Part shown: positions 24,941 through 32,384 of the stretch, one piece after another
Numbering within the stretch: the first letter of the stretch is position 1
Layout of the letters: the number at the start of each line of letters is the position of its first letter
NCBI RefSeq assembly: GCF_008271805.1
Contig: NZ_VSRY01000082.1
Location: 1 to 36,640, forward strand
Direction: 5' to 3'
Length of the DNA stretch: 36,640 nt
DNA from: Streptomyces sp. TRM49041
GTDB taxonomy: Bacteria; Actinomycetota; Actinomycetes; Streptomycetales; Streptomycetaceae
Made by a program: the position numbers and the translations under genes
The notes under the pieces: model-generated
Seen by the model: the letters and a program-made list of their open reading frames with translations, nothing else
Database searches by the model: none
What the model was told of the DNA's origin: nothing

Positions 24941-25207
24941 TCAACAGCCCTCCGGGCAGGGTTCCGTGGGCCATTCGGCTCCGGTGGCGGGATGGGCCGG
25001 AGACGGGTGTTCGGCCAGCTGGGTGAGCTCGGCGAGCTCCGCATGCTCGGCGAGCTGAGTCAGCTCGGTGTGCTCGGTGAGCTCGGCGAGCTGGGCCAGG
25101 CGGTGACAGACGGCGCAGCGCCGGGTGAGGTGGCGGTAGCCGGCCGCGGCCGCCAGGTGGGCACGCAGGAGGGCGCGGGTCTCGTGCCTGGCCGTGGCTG
25201 CCGCCAT
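24941..25207 (-). CDS. Small protein with four cysteines and a leucine ladder
   Basis: 88 residues, family not recognised. It begins MAAATARHETRALLRAHLAA and contains RHLTRRCAVCHRLAQL, then a repetitive Leu/Glu/His/Thr stretch (ELTEHTELTQLAEHAELAEL), and ends with PTEPCPEGC. The CxxC and the terminal CxxxC could bind zinc, and the leucine repeat could form an amphipathic helix; both are inference. Reality of the gene is supported by GGAGGTGA, a near-perfect ribosome-binding site, and by a good promoter upstream (25247-25275). It converges on bldC. The repeat stretch comes from reiterated GAGCT words and may vary in length. Confidence 0.7.
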   Translation of the reverse strand: MAAATARHETRALLRAHLAAAAGYRHLTRRCAVCHRLAQLAELTEHTELTQLAEHAELAELTQLAEHPSPAHPATGAEWPTEPCPEGC

Positions 25208-25246
25208 GCGGTCACCTCCAGAGAAGGGCGCGGGTGCCCTGTTGAT

Positions 25247-25275
25247 TGAGTACTCGGCCCAACTCCCCCCGTCAA
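25247..25275 (-). promoter_or_regulatory. Promoter of the small cysteine protein gene
   Basis: On the minus strand TTGACG (-35, 25275-25270) is followed by a 17-bp spacer and TACTCA (-10). It implies a leader of about 33 nt carrying GGAGGTGA before ATG 25207. Confidence 0.55.
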
Positions 25276-25378
25276 GACGGAGGGCCACCCTCCAGCCACC
25301 CAGAGTGGCGCTCTCCCGCCTGACGCCCCGTCGGTCGAGCCCCCGAATCCCGCCGCGGTCCGACGGCCGGGACAACGA

Positions 25379-25411
25379 CGAAGGGCCCGCACCATCGGTG
25401 CGGGCCCTTCG
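25379..25411. terminator. Terminator after tRNA-Asp copy 1
   Basis: CGAAGGGCCCGCACC, loop ATC, exact complement: 15 pairs, starting 9 bp after the tRNA 3' end. Confidence 0.8.
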
Positions 25412-25420
25412 TATCTACTG

Positions 25421-25495
25421 CGGTCCTGACGGGATTTGAACCCGCGGCCTCCACCTTGACAGGGTGGCGAGCACTCCAAACTGCTCCACAGGACC
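25421..25495 (-). tRNA. tRNA-Asp(GUC), copy 1
   Basis: 75 nt: acceptor GGTCCTG/CAGGACC, anticodon loop CTGTCAA (GUC), T-loop TTCAAAT, discriminator G. The gene is identical to 32117-32191; the shared block is 77 bp. Confidence 0.95.
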
Positions 25496-25594
25496 AGGTT
25501 TCGCAGCGCGTCGTTCTTGGCTGCGAGAAAGACTGTACAGCAGGTCAGAGCGTGCGGTCGAACTCACTCAAGGCGACCGCACCGTCACGGCGGC

Positions 25595-25622
25595 GTCACT
25601 GCGACGGTGTCACTGCGACGGT
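25595..25622. repeat. Two 14-bp tandem units downstream of the hrpA gene
   Basis: GTCACTGCGACGGT is repeated head to tail in the spacer, 16 bp beyond the helicase stop codon. Confidence 0.8.
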
Positions 25623-25637
25623 GTGAGGGCGGCGGCG

Positions 25638-28600
25638 TCAGGGCGCCGCCGCGTCGATCGCCTTCACGATCCGCTTGTCCGACACCGGGTATGCCGTGCC
25701 CAGCGCGTGCGCGAAGTAGCTGACCCGGAGTTCCTCGATCATCCAGCGGATGTCCAGGACCTCCTGCGGGACCGGGCGTCCCTTCGGGAACTGCTCCAGC
25801 AGCCACGCGTACTCGTCCTGCATCTCGTGGACCTTCTCCATGCGCGTGGTGTCGCGCTGCACGGACGTGGGCATCTGCTGGAGCCGCCGGTCGACCGCCA
25901 CCAGGTACCGCATCAGGTCGGGCAGCCGGCGCAGGCCCGTCGACGTCACGAAGCCGGCCGGCATCAGGCCCGCCAGCTGCTCGCGTACATCCGCGACGTT
26001 GTTCACCAGCACCAGGCTGTTCGTGGCCTTCAGCCGTCGCTCGCACGCCTGCCAGGCGGCCAGGATCTGCTGGACCCGGTCCACCGTACGGATCGTCAGC
26101 TCGACGAGGTCGGCGCGGACCTTGTCGTACAGCTTCCGGTACGACTCCTCGTCCCACGCGGGCCCGCCGTGGTCGGCTATCAGCCGGTCCGCCGCCGCGG
26201 TCGAGCAGTCGTCGAACAGGGCCTGGACGGAGCCGTGCGGGTTGCGGGACAGGGCGAGCTTCTGCTGGTTCGTCAGCTTGTCGGACGCGAACTTCGCCGG
26301 GTTGACCGGAATGTTCAGCATGATCAGCTTCCGAGTGCCCTGCCACATGGCCCGCGCCTGCTCGGCCTCCGTGTCGAAGAGCCGTACGGCGACCGTCTCG
26401 CCCTGGTCGACGAGTGCCGGGTACGCCTTGACCGGGTGGCCGGCCCATCCCCGGGCTTTCGACTTCGTTCGAGCGGGGGAGACCCCGTCGGTCTCGAAGA
26501 CGCGCGTCAGGGTGCCGATCGTCCAGTCCGTGAGGCCCGTGCGCTCCAGGGACTGGCCGGAGCCCGACGGGCCCGCCGTGGCGGCCGCGGCGGCCTTGGA
26601 GAGTGCCTGACGGGCCTTCGGGCGCAGCTTCAGCTTCAGCGCCTCCAGGTCCTTGTCCTCGGCCAGTTTCCGGCGCCGCTCGTCAATGATCCGGAACGTG
26701 ATCTTCAGGTGGTCGGGGACCCTCGTCAGGTCGAAGTCGTCGGCGTTCACCGGCACGCCCACCATGCGGTGCAGCTCGCGGGCGAGGGTGGCCGTCAGGG
26801 GCTCCTGGAGGGGGACGGCACGCTCCAGGAACGCCTTCGCGAAGTTCGGTGCCGGTACGTAGTTGCGGCGGATCGGCTTCGGGAGGGAGCGGATCAGCTC
26901 CGTCACGACCTCCTCCCGCAGCCCCGGGATCTGCCAGTCGAAGCCCTCGTCCGTGACCTGGTTCAGGACCTGGAGCGGTATGTGGACGGTCACTCCGTCC
27001 GCGTCCGCGCCCGGCTCGAACTGGTACGTCACCCGGAACTTCAGTCGGCCCTGCCGCCACGAGTCCGGGTAGTCGTCCTTGGTGACCGCCCCGGCGCGCT
27101 CGTTGATGAGCATCTCCCGCTCGAAGTCGAGCAGCTCGGGCTCGTCCTGGCGCTTGTGCTTCCACCAGGAGTCGAAGTGCGCGCCCGACACCACATGCTC
27201 GGGCACCCGCTGGTCGTAGAAGTCGAAGAGCGTCTCGTCGTCGACGAGGATGTCGCGGCGCCGCGCCCGGTGCTCGAGCTCCTCGACCTCGGTGAGGAGC
27301 TTGCGGTTGTCGGCGAAGAACTTGTGGTGCGTGCGCCAGTCGCCCTCCACCAGCGCGTGGCGGATGAACAGCTCCCGCGACACCTCCGGGTCGATCCGAC
27401 CGTAGTTGACCTTGCGCTGGGCGACGATCGGCACGCCGTACAGCGTGACCTTCTCGTACGCCATGACGGCCGCCTGGTCCTTCTCCCAGTGCGGCTCCGA
27501 GTAAGTGCGCTTCAGCAGGTGCGCGGCGAGGGGCTCGATCCACTCGGGCTCGATCTTCGCGTTGACGCGCGCCCAGAGCCGCGACGTCTCGACGAGCTCG
27601 GCCGACATCACGAACCGCGGCGGCTTCTTGAACAGCGCCGATCCGGGGAAGACCGCGAACTTGGCGCTGCGCGCGCCCAGGTACTCGTTCTTCGCGCCTT
27701 CCTTGATGTCCTTCATGCCGACGTGGGAGAGGAGTCCGGCCAGCAGCGAGACATGGATCTGCTGGTCGCCCGCGTCGTCCTCGTTGAGGTGTATGCCCAT
27801 CTGCTTGGCGACCGTACGCAGCTGCGTATAGATGTCCTGCCATTCGCGGACGCGCAGATAGTTGAGGTACTCGGACTTGCACATCCGGCGGAACGCCGAC
27901 GAGGAGAGGGCCTTCTGCTGCTCGCGGACGTACCGCCAGAGGTTGAGGAAGGCGAGGAAGTCGGAGGTCTCGTCCTTGAAGCGGGCGTGCTGCTGGTCGG
28001 CCTGCGCCTGCTTCTCCGCGGGCCGCTCGCGCGGGTCCTGGATCGACAGGGCGGCGGCGATGACCATGACTTCCCGTACGCAGCCGTTCTTGTCCGCCTC
28101 CAGGACCATGCGGGCCAGGCGGGGGTCGACGGGCAGCTGGGCCAGCTTGCGGCCGAGCTGCGTGAGCCGCTTCCTCGGGTCCTTCTGTGCCGGGTCGAGC
28201 GCCCCGAGCTCCTGGAGGAGCTGCACGCCGTCACGGATGTTGCGGTGGTCCGGCGGGTCGATGAAGGGGAACTTCTCGATGTCGCCGAGGCCGGCCGCGG
28301 TCATCTGGAGGATGACGGACGCCAGGTTCGTACGGAGGATCTCCGCATCCGTGAACTCCGGCCGGGCGAGGAAGTCGTCCTCGGAGTACAGCCGGATGCA
28401 GATGCCGTCGCTGGTGCGGCCGCAGCGGCCCTTGCGCTGGTTGGCGCTGGCCTGGCTGACCGGCTCGATCGGCAGGCGCTGCACCTTGGTGCGGTGGCTG
28501 TAGCGGGAGATCCGGGCGGTGCCCGGGTCGATCACGTACTTGATGCCGGGGACCGTCAGGGACGTCTCGGCGACGTTCGTGGCGAGGACGATGCGGCGGC

Positions 28601-29612
28601 CGGAGTGCCGCTGGAAGACGCGGTGCTGCTCGGCGTGCGAGAGACGGGCGTAGAGCGGCAGCACCTCGGTGTCGCGGAGCTTCTTCTTGAGGAGCGCGTC
28701 CGCCGTGTCGCGGATCTCCCGCTCGCCGGAGAGGAAGACCAGGACATCGCCCGGGCCCTCGGCCTGGAGCTCGTCGACGGCGTCGCAGATCGCGGTGATC
28801 TGGTCGCGGTCGGCCTCGTCCGACTCCTCCTCCAGGAGGGGCCGGTAGCGCACCTCGACCGGGTACGTACGGCCGCTGACCTCGACGATCGGCGCGTCGC
28901 CGAAGTGCCGGGAGAACCGCTCGGGGTCGATGGTCGCGGAGGTGATCACGACCTTGAGGTCGGGGCGCCTGGGCAGCAGCCGGGCGAGGTAGCCGAGCAG
29001 GAAGTCGATGTTGAGGGACCGCTCGTGGGCCTCGTCGATGATGATCGTGTCGTACGCGCGCAGCTCGCGGTCCGTCTGGATCTCGGCGAGCAGGATGCCG
29101 TCCGTCATCAGCTTCACGAAGGTGTCGGACCCGACCTGGTCGGTGAACCGGACCTTCCAGCCGACCGCCTCGCCGAGCGGCGTCCTCAGCTCCTCCGCCA
29201 CGCGCTCCGCGACGGTGCGGGCGGCGATCCGGCGGGGCTGGGTGTGCCCGATCATGCCGCGTACGCCGCGGCCGAGCTCCAGGCAGATCTTCGGGATCTG
29301 CGTCGTCTTGCCGGAGCCCGTCTCACCGGCGACGATCACGACCTGGTGGTCGCGTATCGCCTCCAGGATGTCGTCCTTCTTCTGGCTGACGGGCAGCTGC
29401 TCGGGGTACGTGACCTCGGGCACGCGGGCCGCCCGCCCGGCGGAACCGGCCGCGGCCTTCGCCGCCTCCGCGGCGATCTCGTCCAGGACGGCCTGCCTGG
29501 CCTCGGGCTTACGGATGCGGCGGGCGCCTTCGAGACGGCGGCCGAGCCGGTGTGCGTCGCGCAGCGAGACCTCGGCCAGCAGAGTCTGGAGGTCGGCGAA
29601 GGAAGTAGACAT
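25638..29612 (-). CDS. hrpA: HrpA-type ATP-dependent RNA helicase (DEAH)
   Basis: 1324 residues, normal for actinobacterial HrpA. Walker A is GETGSGKTT (96-104), DEAH is at 193-196 (IIIDEAHERSLNIDF), motif III is SAT (225-227), motif VI reads QRKGRCGR, and the helicase-associated and long C-terminal DUF3418-type regions follow. HrpA-like proteins act on RNA; E. coli HrpA is implicated in mRNA processing and ribosome rescue. ATG 29612 is chosen because MSTSFADLQTLLAEV starts the conserved N-terminus; upstream in-frame codons run through the neighbouring promoter region. A GGCGGCG/CGCCGCC hairpin (25631-25650) has the stop codon in its loop. An equally long open frame on the opposite strand is only a GC-bias shadow. 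Confidence 0.95.
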   Translation of the reverse strand: MSTSFADLQTLLAEVSLRDAHRLGRRLEGARRIRKPEARQAVLDEIAAEAAKAAAGSAGRAARVPEVTYPEQLPVSQKKDDILEAIRDHQVVIVAGETGSGKTTQIPKICLELGRGVRGMIGHTQPRRIAARTVAERVAEELRTPLGEAVGWKVRFTDQVGSDTFVKLMTDGILLAEIQTDRELRAYDTIIIDEAHERSLNIDFLLGYLARLLPRRPDLKVVITSATIDPERFSRHFGDAPIVEVSGRTYPVEVRYRPLLEEESDEADRDQITAICDAVDELQAEGPGDVLVFLSGEREIRDTADALLKKKLRDTEVLPLYARLSHAEQHRVFQRHSGRRIVLATNVAETSLTVPGIKYVIDPGTARISRYSHRTKVQRLPIEPVSQASANQRKGRCGRTSDGICIRLYSEDDFLARPEFTDAEILRTNLASVILQMTAAGLGDIEKFPFIDPPDHRNIRDGVQLLQELGALDPAQKDPRKRLTQLGRKLAQLPVDPRLARMVLEADKNGCVREVMVIAAALSIQDPRERPAEKQAQADQQHARFKDETSDFLAFLNLWRYVREQQKALSSSAFRRMCKSEYLNYLRVREWQDIYTQLRTVAKQMGIHLNEDDAGDQQIHVSLLAGLLSHVGMKDIKEGAKNEYLGARSAKFAVFPGSALFKKPPRFVMSAELVETSRLWARVNAKIEPEWIEPLAAHLLKRTYSEPHWEKDQAAVMAYEKVTLYGVPIVAQRKVNYGRIDPEVSRELFIRHALVEGDWRTHHKFFADNRKLLTEVEELEHRARRRDILVDDETLFDFYDQRVPEHVVSGAHFDSWWKHKRQDEPELLDFEREMLINERAGAVTKDDYPDSWRQGRLKFRVTYQFEPGADADGVTVHIPLQVLNQVTDEGFDWQIPGLREEVVTELIRSLPKPIRRNYVPAPNFAKAFLERAVPLQEPLTATLARELHRMVGVPVNADDFDLTRVPDHLKITFRIIDERRRKLAEDKDLEALKLKLRPKARQALSKAAAAATAGPSGSGQSLERTGLTDWTIGTLTRVFETDGVSPARTKSKARGWAGHPVKAYPALVDQGETVAVRLFDTEAEQARAMWQGTRKLIMLNIPVNPAKFASDKLTNQQKLALSRNPHGSVQALFDDCSTAAADRLIADHGGPAWDEESYRKLYDKVRADLVELTIRTVDRVQQILAAWQACERRLKATNSLVLVNNVADVREQLAGLMPAGFVTSTGLRRLPDLMRYLVAVDRRLQQMPTSVQRDTTRMEKVHEMQDEYAWLLEQFPKGRPVPQEVLDIRWMIEELRVSYFAHALGTAYPVSDKRIVKAIDAAAP

Positions 29613-29721
29613 ACCGTGTCCCAGGATCTCACCCCCGGCTCCGGAGTGGCGAACCCATTTCCCCGTACCATTTCGGGCGAGCCGCACATCCACGCCCCGC
29701 CACCGGAAGGCCCCCCGCTCC

Positions 29722-30228
29722 ATGCCCCGAACCGACGCCCGCCCGAGCCGCGTGGCGGTGGCGGCGCTGGTGCTGGTGGGGGCGCTGCTGGGGCTGGTGC
29801 TGTGCGCGGGCCAGGGGGCGTCGGCGGTGGCGGCGGCGGACGAGGGACCGCCGAACGCGGCCCGTGATGTCACGTCTGTCACGTCTGTCACTTCTGCCAC
29901 CCGCGCCACCGGCGCCACCGCTGTCATCGACGGTGGCGGCACTGTCGGCGATGACGGCGGTGACGGCGGTGACGGCGCTCCGGCCTACGGACAGGGCGGC
30001 CCGCCCGGCTGCGGGAACGGCTCGCCGTCCGACGACGGTGGCCTGGCCCCGGCGGCGCCGCCGCGCGGCTCGACCCCGGGCGAGCTGCTGCCGGCGCTGT
30101 ACGACGGGCGCGGCGCCGTCGGGGGCGCCTGGTGCGGGGCGTGGGCGGTCACCGTGATCAGCCCGGAACGGGCGCCGCCCGAACTCGTACCGCCCTCTCC
30201 GATGGACCTGTCGATCCTGCGCGTGTAG
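29722..30228 (+). CDS. Small secreted protein with two cysteines
   Basis: 168 residues. An N-terminal signal peptide (RVAVAALVLVGALLGLVLC, then AGQGASA) is followed by a low-complexity Thr/Val/Gly region built on 9-bp repeats and a Gly/Asp repeat. The C-terminal part has GGPPGCGNGSPS, TPGELLPALYDGRGAVGGAW and CGAWAVTVISPERAPPELVP. The Cys in LVLC is not a good lipobox (Leu at -1), so I call it secreted rather than lipidated. The two remaining cysteines could form a disulfide. It stands just before the DsbA-like/CcdA-like pair, a possible functional link. Start ATG 29722 has GGAAGG 11 nt upstream; family unknown. Confidence 0.65.
   Translation: MPRTDARPSRVAVAALVLVGALLGLVLCAGQGASAVAAADEGPPNAARDVTSVTSVTSATRATGATAVIDGGGTVGDDGGDGGDGAPAYGQGGPPGCGNGSPSDDGGLAPAAPPRGSTPGELLPALYDGRGAVGGAWCGAWAVTVISPERAPPELVPPSPMDLSILRV
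29869..29922 (+). repeat. Six diverging 9-bp in-frame units in the secreted protein
   Basis: Units beginning GTCACGTCT decay to GCCACC-type copies and encode a Val/Ala-Thr-Xxx repeat. The first two are identical and the third differs by one base. Confidence 0.75.
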
Positions 30229-30283
30229 CGGCGGCTCCTCTGTCGCCGAGTTCCCCTTACCTACACACCGCAGGAGTTTCGCC

Positions 30284-31066
30284 ATGCCCAAGAAGTCACC
30301 GTCCAAGTCCTCCCTCAAGCCGTACGCCATAGGTGCGGGGGTCGCGGCGGCCGCCGCACTGCTCGCGTTCGCGTCGTACACCGCGACGAAGCCGGCGGAC
30401 CGAGCGGACGGAACACCTGCCTCCGCGTCGGCGCAGGCATCGGGCGAGCCGGAGGCGGGCGTCTACCCGGAGTTGGAGAAGCTCGCGCGGCGGGAGGCGG
30501 GGGACGGGCTCGCGGTGGGCCGCGCGGACGCGCCGGTGGTGCTGATCGAGTACGCGGACTTCAAGTGCGGCTACTGCGGGAAGTTCGCCCGCGACACCGA
30601 GCCGGAGCTGATAAGGCAGTACGTCGAGAAGGGAGTGCTTCGCATCGAGTGGCGGAACTTCCCGATCTTCGGCGAGGAGTCGGAGGCCGCCGCGCGGGCC
30701 GCGTGGGCGGCGGGGCAGCAGGGCCGGTTCTGGGAGTTCCACCGCGCGGCGTACGCGGAGGGCGCGAAGGACCAGGGCTTCGGCAAGGACCGCCTGACGG
30801 CCCTGGCGAAGGAGGCGGGCGTGCCCGACCTCGGCCGCTTCACCCGTGATCTGGACGGCGATGCGGCGCTGAAGGCGGTGTCGCGGGACCAGCAGGAGGG
30901 GTACGGGCTGGGGACGACGTCCACGCCGTCGTTCCTGATCAACGGGCGGCCGATCGCGGGCGCGCAGCCGCTGGAGACGTTCACGGCCGCGATCGACGCC
31001 GCTGCGGGCGCGGCGGGGGCTGCGGGCGCGGCGGGCGCTTCCGGCGCGGCGGGGGCCGGACGGTGA
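30284..31066 (+). CDS. DsbA-like membrane-anchored thiol oxidoreductase
   Basis: 260 residues. A basic N-terminus and one hydrophobic anchor (about 15-33) place a thioredoxin-fold domain outside the cell. The active site is C95-GY-C98 in IEYADFKCGYCGKFA and the cis-proline loop is TSTPSFLING (P215). DAPVVLIEY, RNFPIFGEES and AAWAAGQQGRFWEFH are typical of actinobacterial DsbA-like proteins. It likely makes or rearranges disulfides in exported proteins. A Gly/Ala repeat tail closes the protein. ATG 30284 follows AGGAG by 8 nt. Its last 4 bp overlap the CcdA-like gene, which probably supplies or removes electrons. Confidence 0.92.
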   Translation: MPKKSPSKSSLKPYAIGAGVAAAAALLAFASYTATKPADRADGTPASASAQASGEPEAGVYPELEKLARREAGDGLAVGRADAPVVLIEYADFKCGYCGKFARDTEPELIRQYVEKGVLRIEWRNFPIFGEESEAAARAAWAAGQQGRFWEFHRAAYAEGAKDQGFGKDRLTALAKEAGVPDLGRFTRDLDGDAALKAVSRDQQEGYGLGTTSTPSFLINGRPIAGAQPLETFTAAIDAAAGAAGAAGAAGASGAAGAGR

Positions 31067-31887
31067 CGGACATCGGCTATCTGGCCGCGTTCCTGGGCGG
31101 CCTGCTGGCGCTGCTGAGCCCGTGCAGCGCGCTGCTGCTGCCGGCGTTCTTCGCGTACTCGATCGACACGACGGCCCGGCTGGTGGCCCGTACGGGCATC
31201 TTCTACGCCGGCCTCGCGACGACACTCGTCCCACTGGGCGCGGCGGGTTCGCTGGCGGGCCGCTTCTTCCACGGCAACAGGGACGTCCTGGTCTCGGCCG
31301 GCGGCTGGCTGATCATCGCCCTGGGCGCGGCGCAGATCCTGGGCATGGGCTTCGCACCGCGCCGGATCGCCGAGGCGAGCGGTCGGATACGCCCGACGAC
31401 GGCGGTGTCGGTGTACGCGCTGGGCCTGGTGTACGGCCTTGCGGGCTTCTGCGCGGGCCCGATCCTCGGCAGCGTCCTGACGGTCGCGGCGCTGGGCGGC
31501 AGCCCGGTGTACGGGGGCCTGCTCCTGGCGGTGTACGCGCTCGGCATGGCGGTGCCGCTGTTCCTGCTGGCCCTGCTGTGGGACCGGTACGACCTGGGCC
31601 GCCGCGGCTGGCTGCGCGGCCGCCCCGTACGCCTCGGGCGCCTGCACCTGCACACCACGTCCCTCCTGTCGGGCGCATTCTTCATCCTGCTGGGCACCCT
31701 GTTCCTGGCCTTCGACGGCACAACCGCTCTGCCGGGCCTCCTGTCGGTGGACGCCACGTTCGCGGCCGAACAGCGGGCGGCCGCCCTGGGCCGCGCGATC
31801 CCGGACTGGCTCCTCCTCCTGGCCGTCGTCGCGCTCGCGGCGGTCACCCTGGGCGTCCGGGGCTGGCGCCACCGCGACCGCGCGTGA
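31063..31887 (+). CDS. CcdA/DsbD-type transmembrane thiol-electron transporter
   Basis: 274 residues with about six to seven hydrophobic helices. The hallmark cysteine pair is in two separate helices: C21 in LLSPCSALLLPAFFAY and C130 in YGLAGFCAGPILGS. Such proteins move reducing equivalents from cytoplasmic thioredoxin across the membrane. The GTG overlaps the DsbA-like stop (GTGA), so the two are translationally coupled and likely partners, giving a reductase/isomerase relay rather than simple oxidation. In this genus the classical cytochrome c CcdA lies in a separate ccs cluster, so this is probably a dedicated paralogue (inference). A very strong terminator follows. Confidence 0.9.
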   Translation: MTDIGYLAAFLGGLLALLSPCSALLLPAFFAYSIDTTARLVARTGIFYAGLATTLVPLGAAGSLAGRFFHGNRDVLVSAGGWLIIALGAAQILGMGFAPRRIAEASGRIRPTTAVSVYALGLVYGLAGFCAGPILGSVLTVAALGGSPVYGGLLLAVYALGMAVPLFLLALLWDRYDLGRRGWLRGRPVRLGRLHLHTTSLLSGAFFILLGTLFLAFDGTTALPGLLSVDATFAAEQRAAALGRAIPDWLLLLAVVALAAVTLGVRGWRHRDRA

Positions 31888-31905
31888 GCCCACCGGCCCC
31901 GCAGA

Positions 31906-31960
31906 ACCCGAAGAGCCCTGCCCCACGGGACTTTGGTCCCAGGGGCAGGGCTCTTCGGGT
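31906..31960 (+). terminator. 19-bp terminator of the dsbA-like/ccdA-like operon
   Basis: ACCCGAAGAGCCCTGCCCC pairs exactly with 31942-31960. The 17-nt loop contains a second small stem (GGGAC/GTCCC). Confidence 0.85.
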
Positions 31961-31980
31961 GTCGGTGCGTCCGAGTACGA

Positions 31981-32015
31981 CGAAGGGGCCCCGTCGTGAT
32001 GACAGGGCCCCTTCG
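31981..32015 (-). terminator. Terminator of the Glu-Asp-Phe tRNA operon
   Basis: CGAAGGGGCCC pairs with GGGCCCCTTCG; an inner GTC/GAC helix is separated by a C-A mismatch, loop GTGAT. It starts 6 bp after the tRNA-Phe 3' end. Confidence 0.8.
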
Positions 32016-32020
32016 GGCTG

Positions 32021-32094
32021 TGGCTGGGGCCGGGGTCGAACCGGCGACCTTCCGCTTTTCAGGCGGACGCTCGTACCAACTGAGCTACCCAGCC
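32021..32094 (-). tRNA. tRNA-Phe(GAA)
   Basis: 74 nt: acceptor GGCTGGG/CCCAGCC with discriminator A, anticodon loop CTGAAAA (GAA), T-stem GCCGG/CCGGC with loop TTCGACC. Last gene of a three-tRNA operon. Confidence 0.95.
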
Positions 32095-32116
32095 ACGCGG
32101 CTCTTTCGAGCCACAG

Positions 32117-32191
32117 CGGTCCTGACGGGATTTGAACCCGCGGCCTCCACCTTGACAGGGTGGCGAGCACTCCAAACTGCTCCACAGGACC
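32117..32191 (-). tRNA. tRNA-Asp(GUC), copy 2
   Basis: 75 nt, base-for-base identical to 25421-25495. Middle gene of the Glu-Asp-Phe operon. Confidence 0.95.
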
Positions 32192-32230
32192 AAGCTTCGT
32201 GCGAGCACCAGTCTCGCACAAGGTGATGCG

Positions 32231-32303
32231 TGCCCCCAACGGGATTCGAACCCGTGCTACCGCCTTGAAAGGGCGGCGTCCTGGGCCACTAGACGATGAG
32301 GGC
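32231..32303 (-). tRNA. tRNA-Glu(UUC)
   Basis: 73 nt: acceptor GCCCTCA/TGGGGGC (with G-T pair), anticodon loop CTTTCAA (UUC), T-loop TTCGAAT, discriminator A. First gene of the tRNA operon. Confidence 0.95.
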
Positions 32304-32348
32304 TAAGGGCCCGCCTGGGCGCCTCGTCAGCGCGTCGGGGACGTGTGA

Positions 32349-32378
32349 AGCATATGGGATGCGGGGGCGGTTCGCCAA
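32349..32378 (-). promoter_or_regulatory. Promoter of the Glu-Asp-Phe tRNA operon
   Basis: On the minus strand TTGGCG (-35), an 18-bp spacer and TATGCT (-10) lie about 45 bp before tRNA-Glu, placing the transcript start roughly 38 nt before the mature 5' end. Confidence 0.65.
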
Positions 32379-32384
32379 AACGGT

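Noticed and set aside
25464..29867. 1467-codon open frame on the plus strand opposite hrpA
   Set aside because: Antisense shadow caused by GC-rich third positions. It has no family signal, while the minus strand encodes a complete HrpA.
29722..30228. Secreted protein as a lipoprotein
   Set aside because: The only Cys in the signal region has Leu at -1 (LVLC), which does not fit a lipobox.
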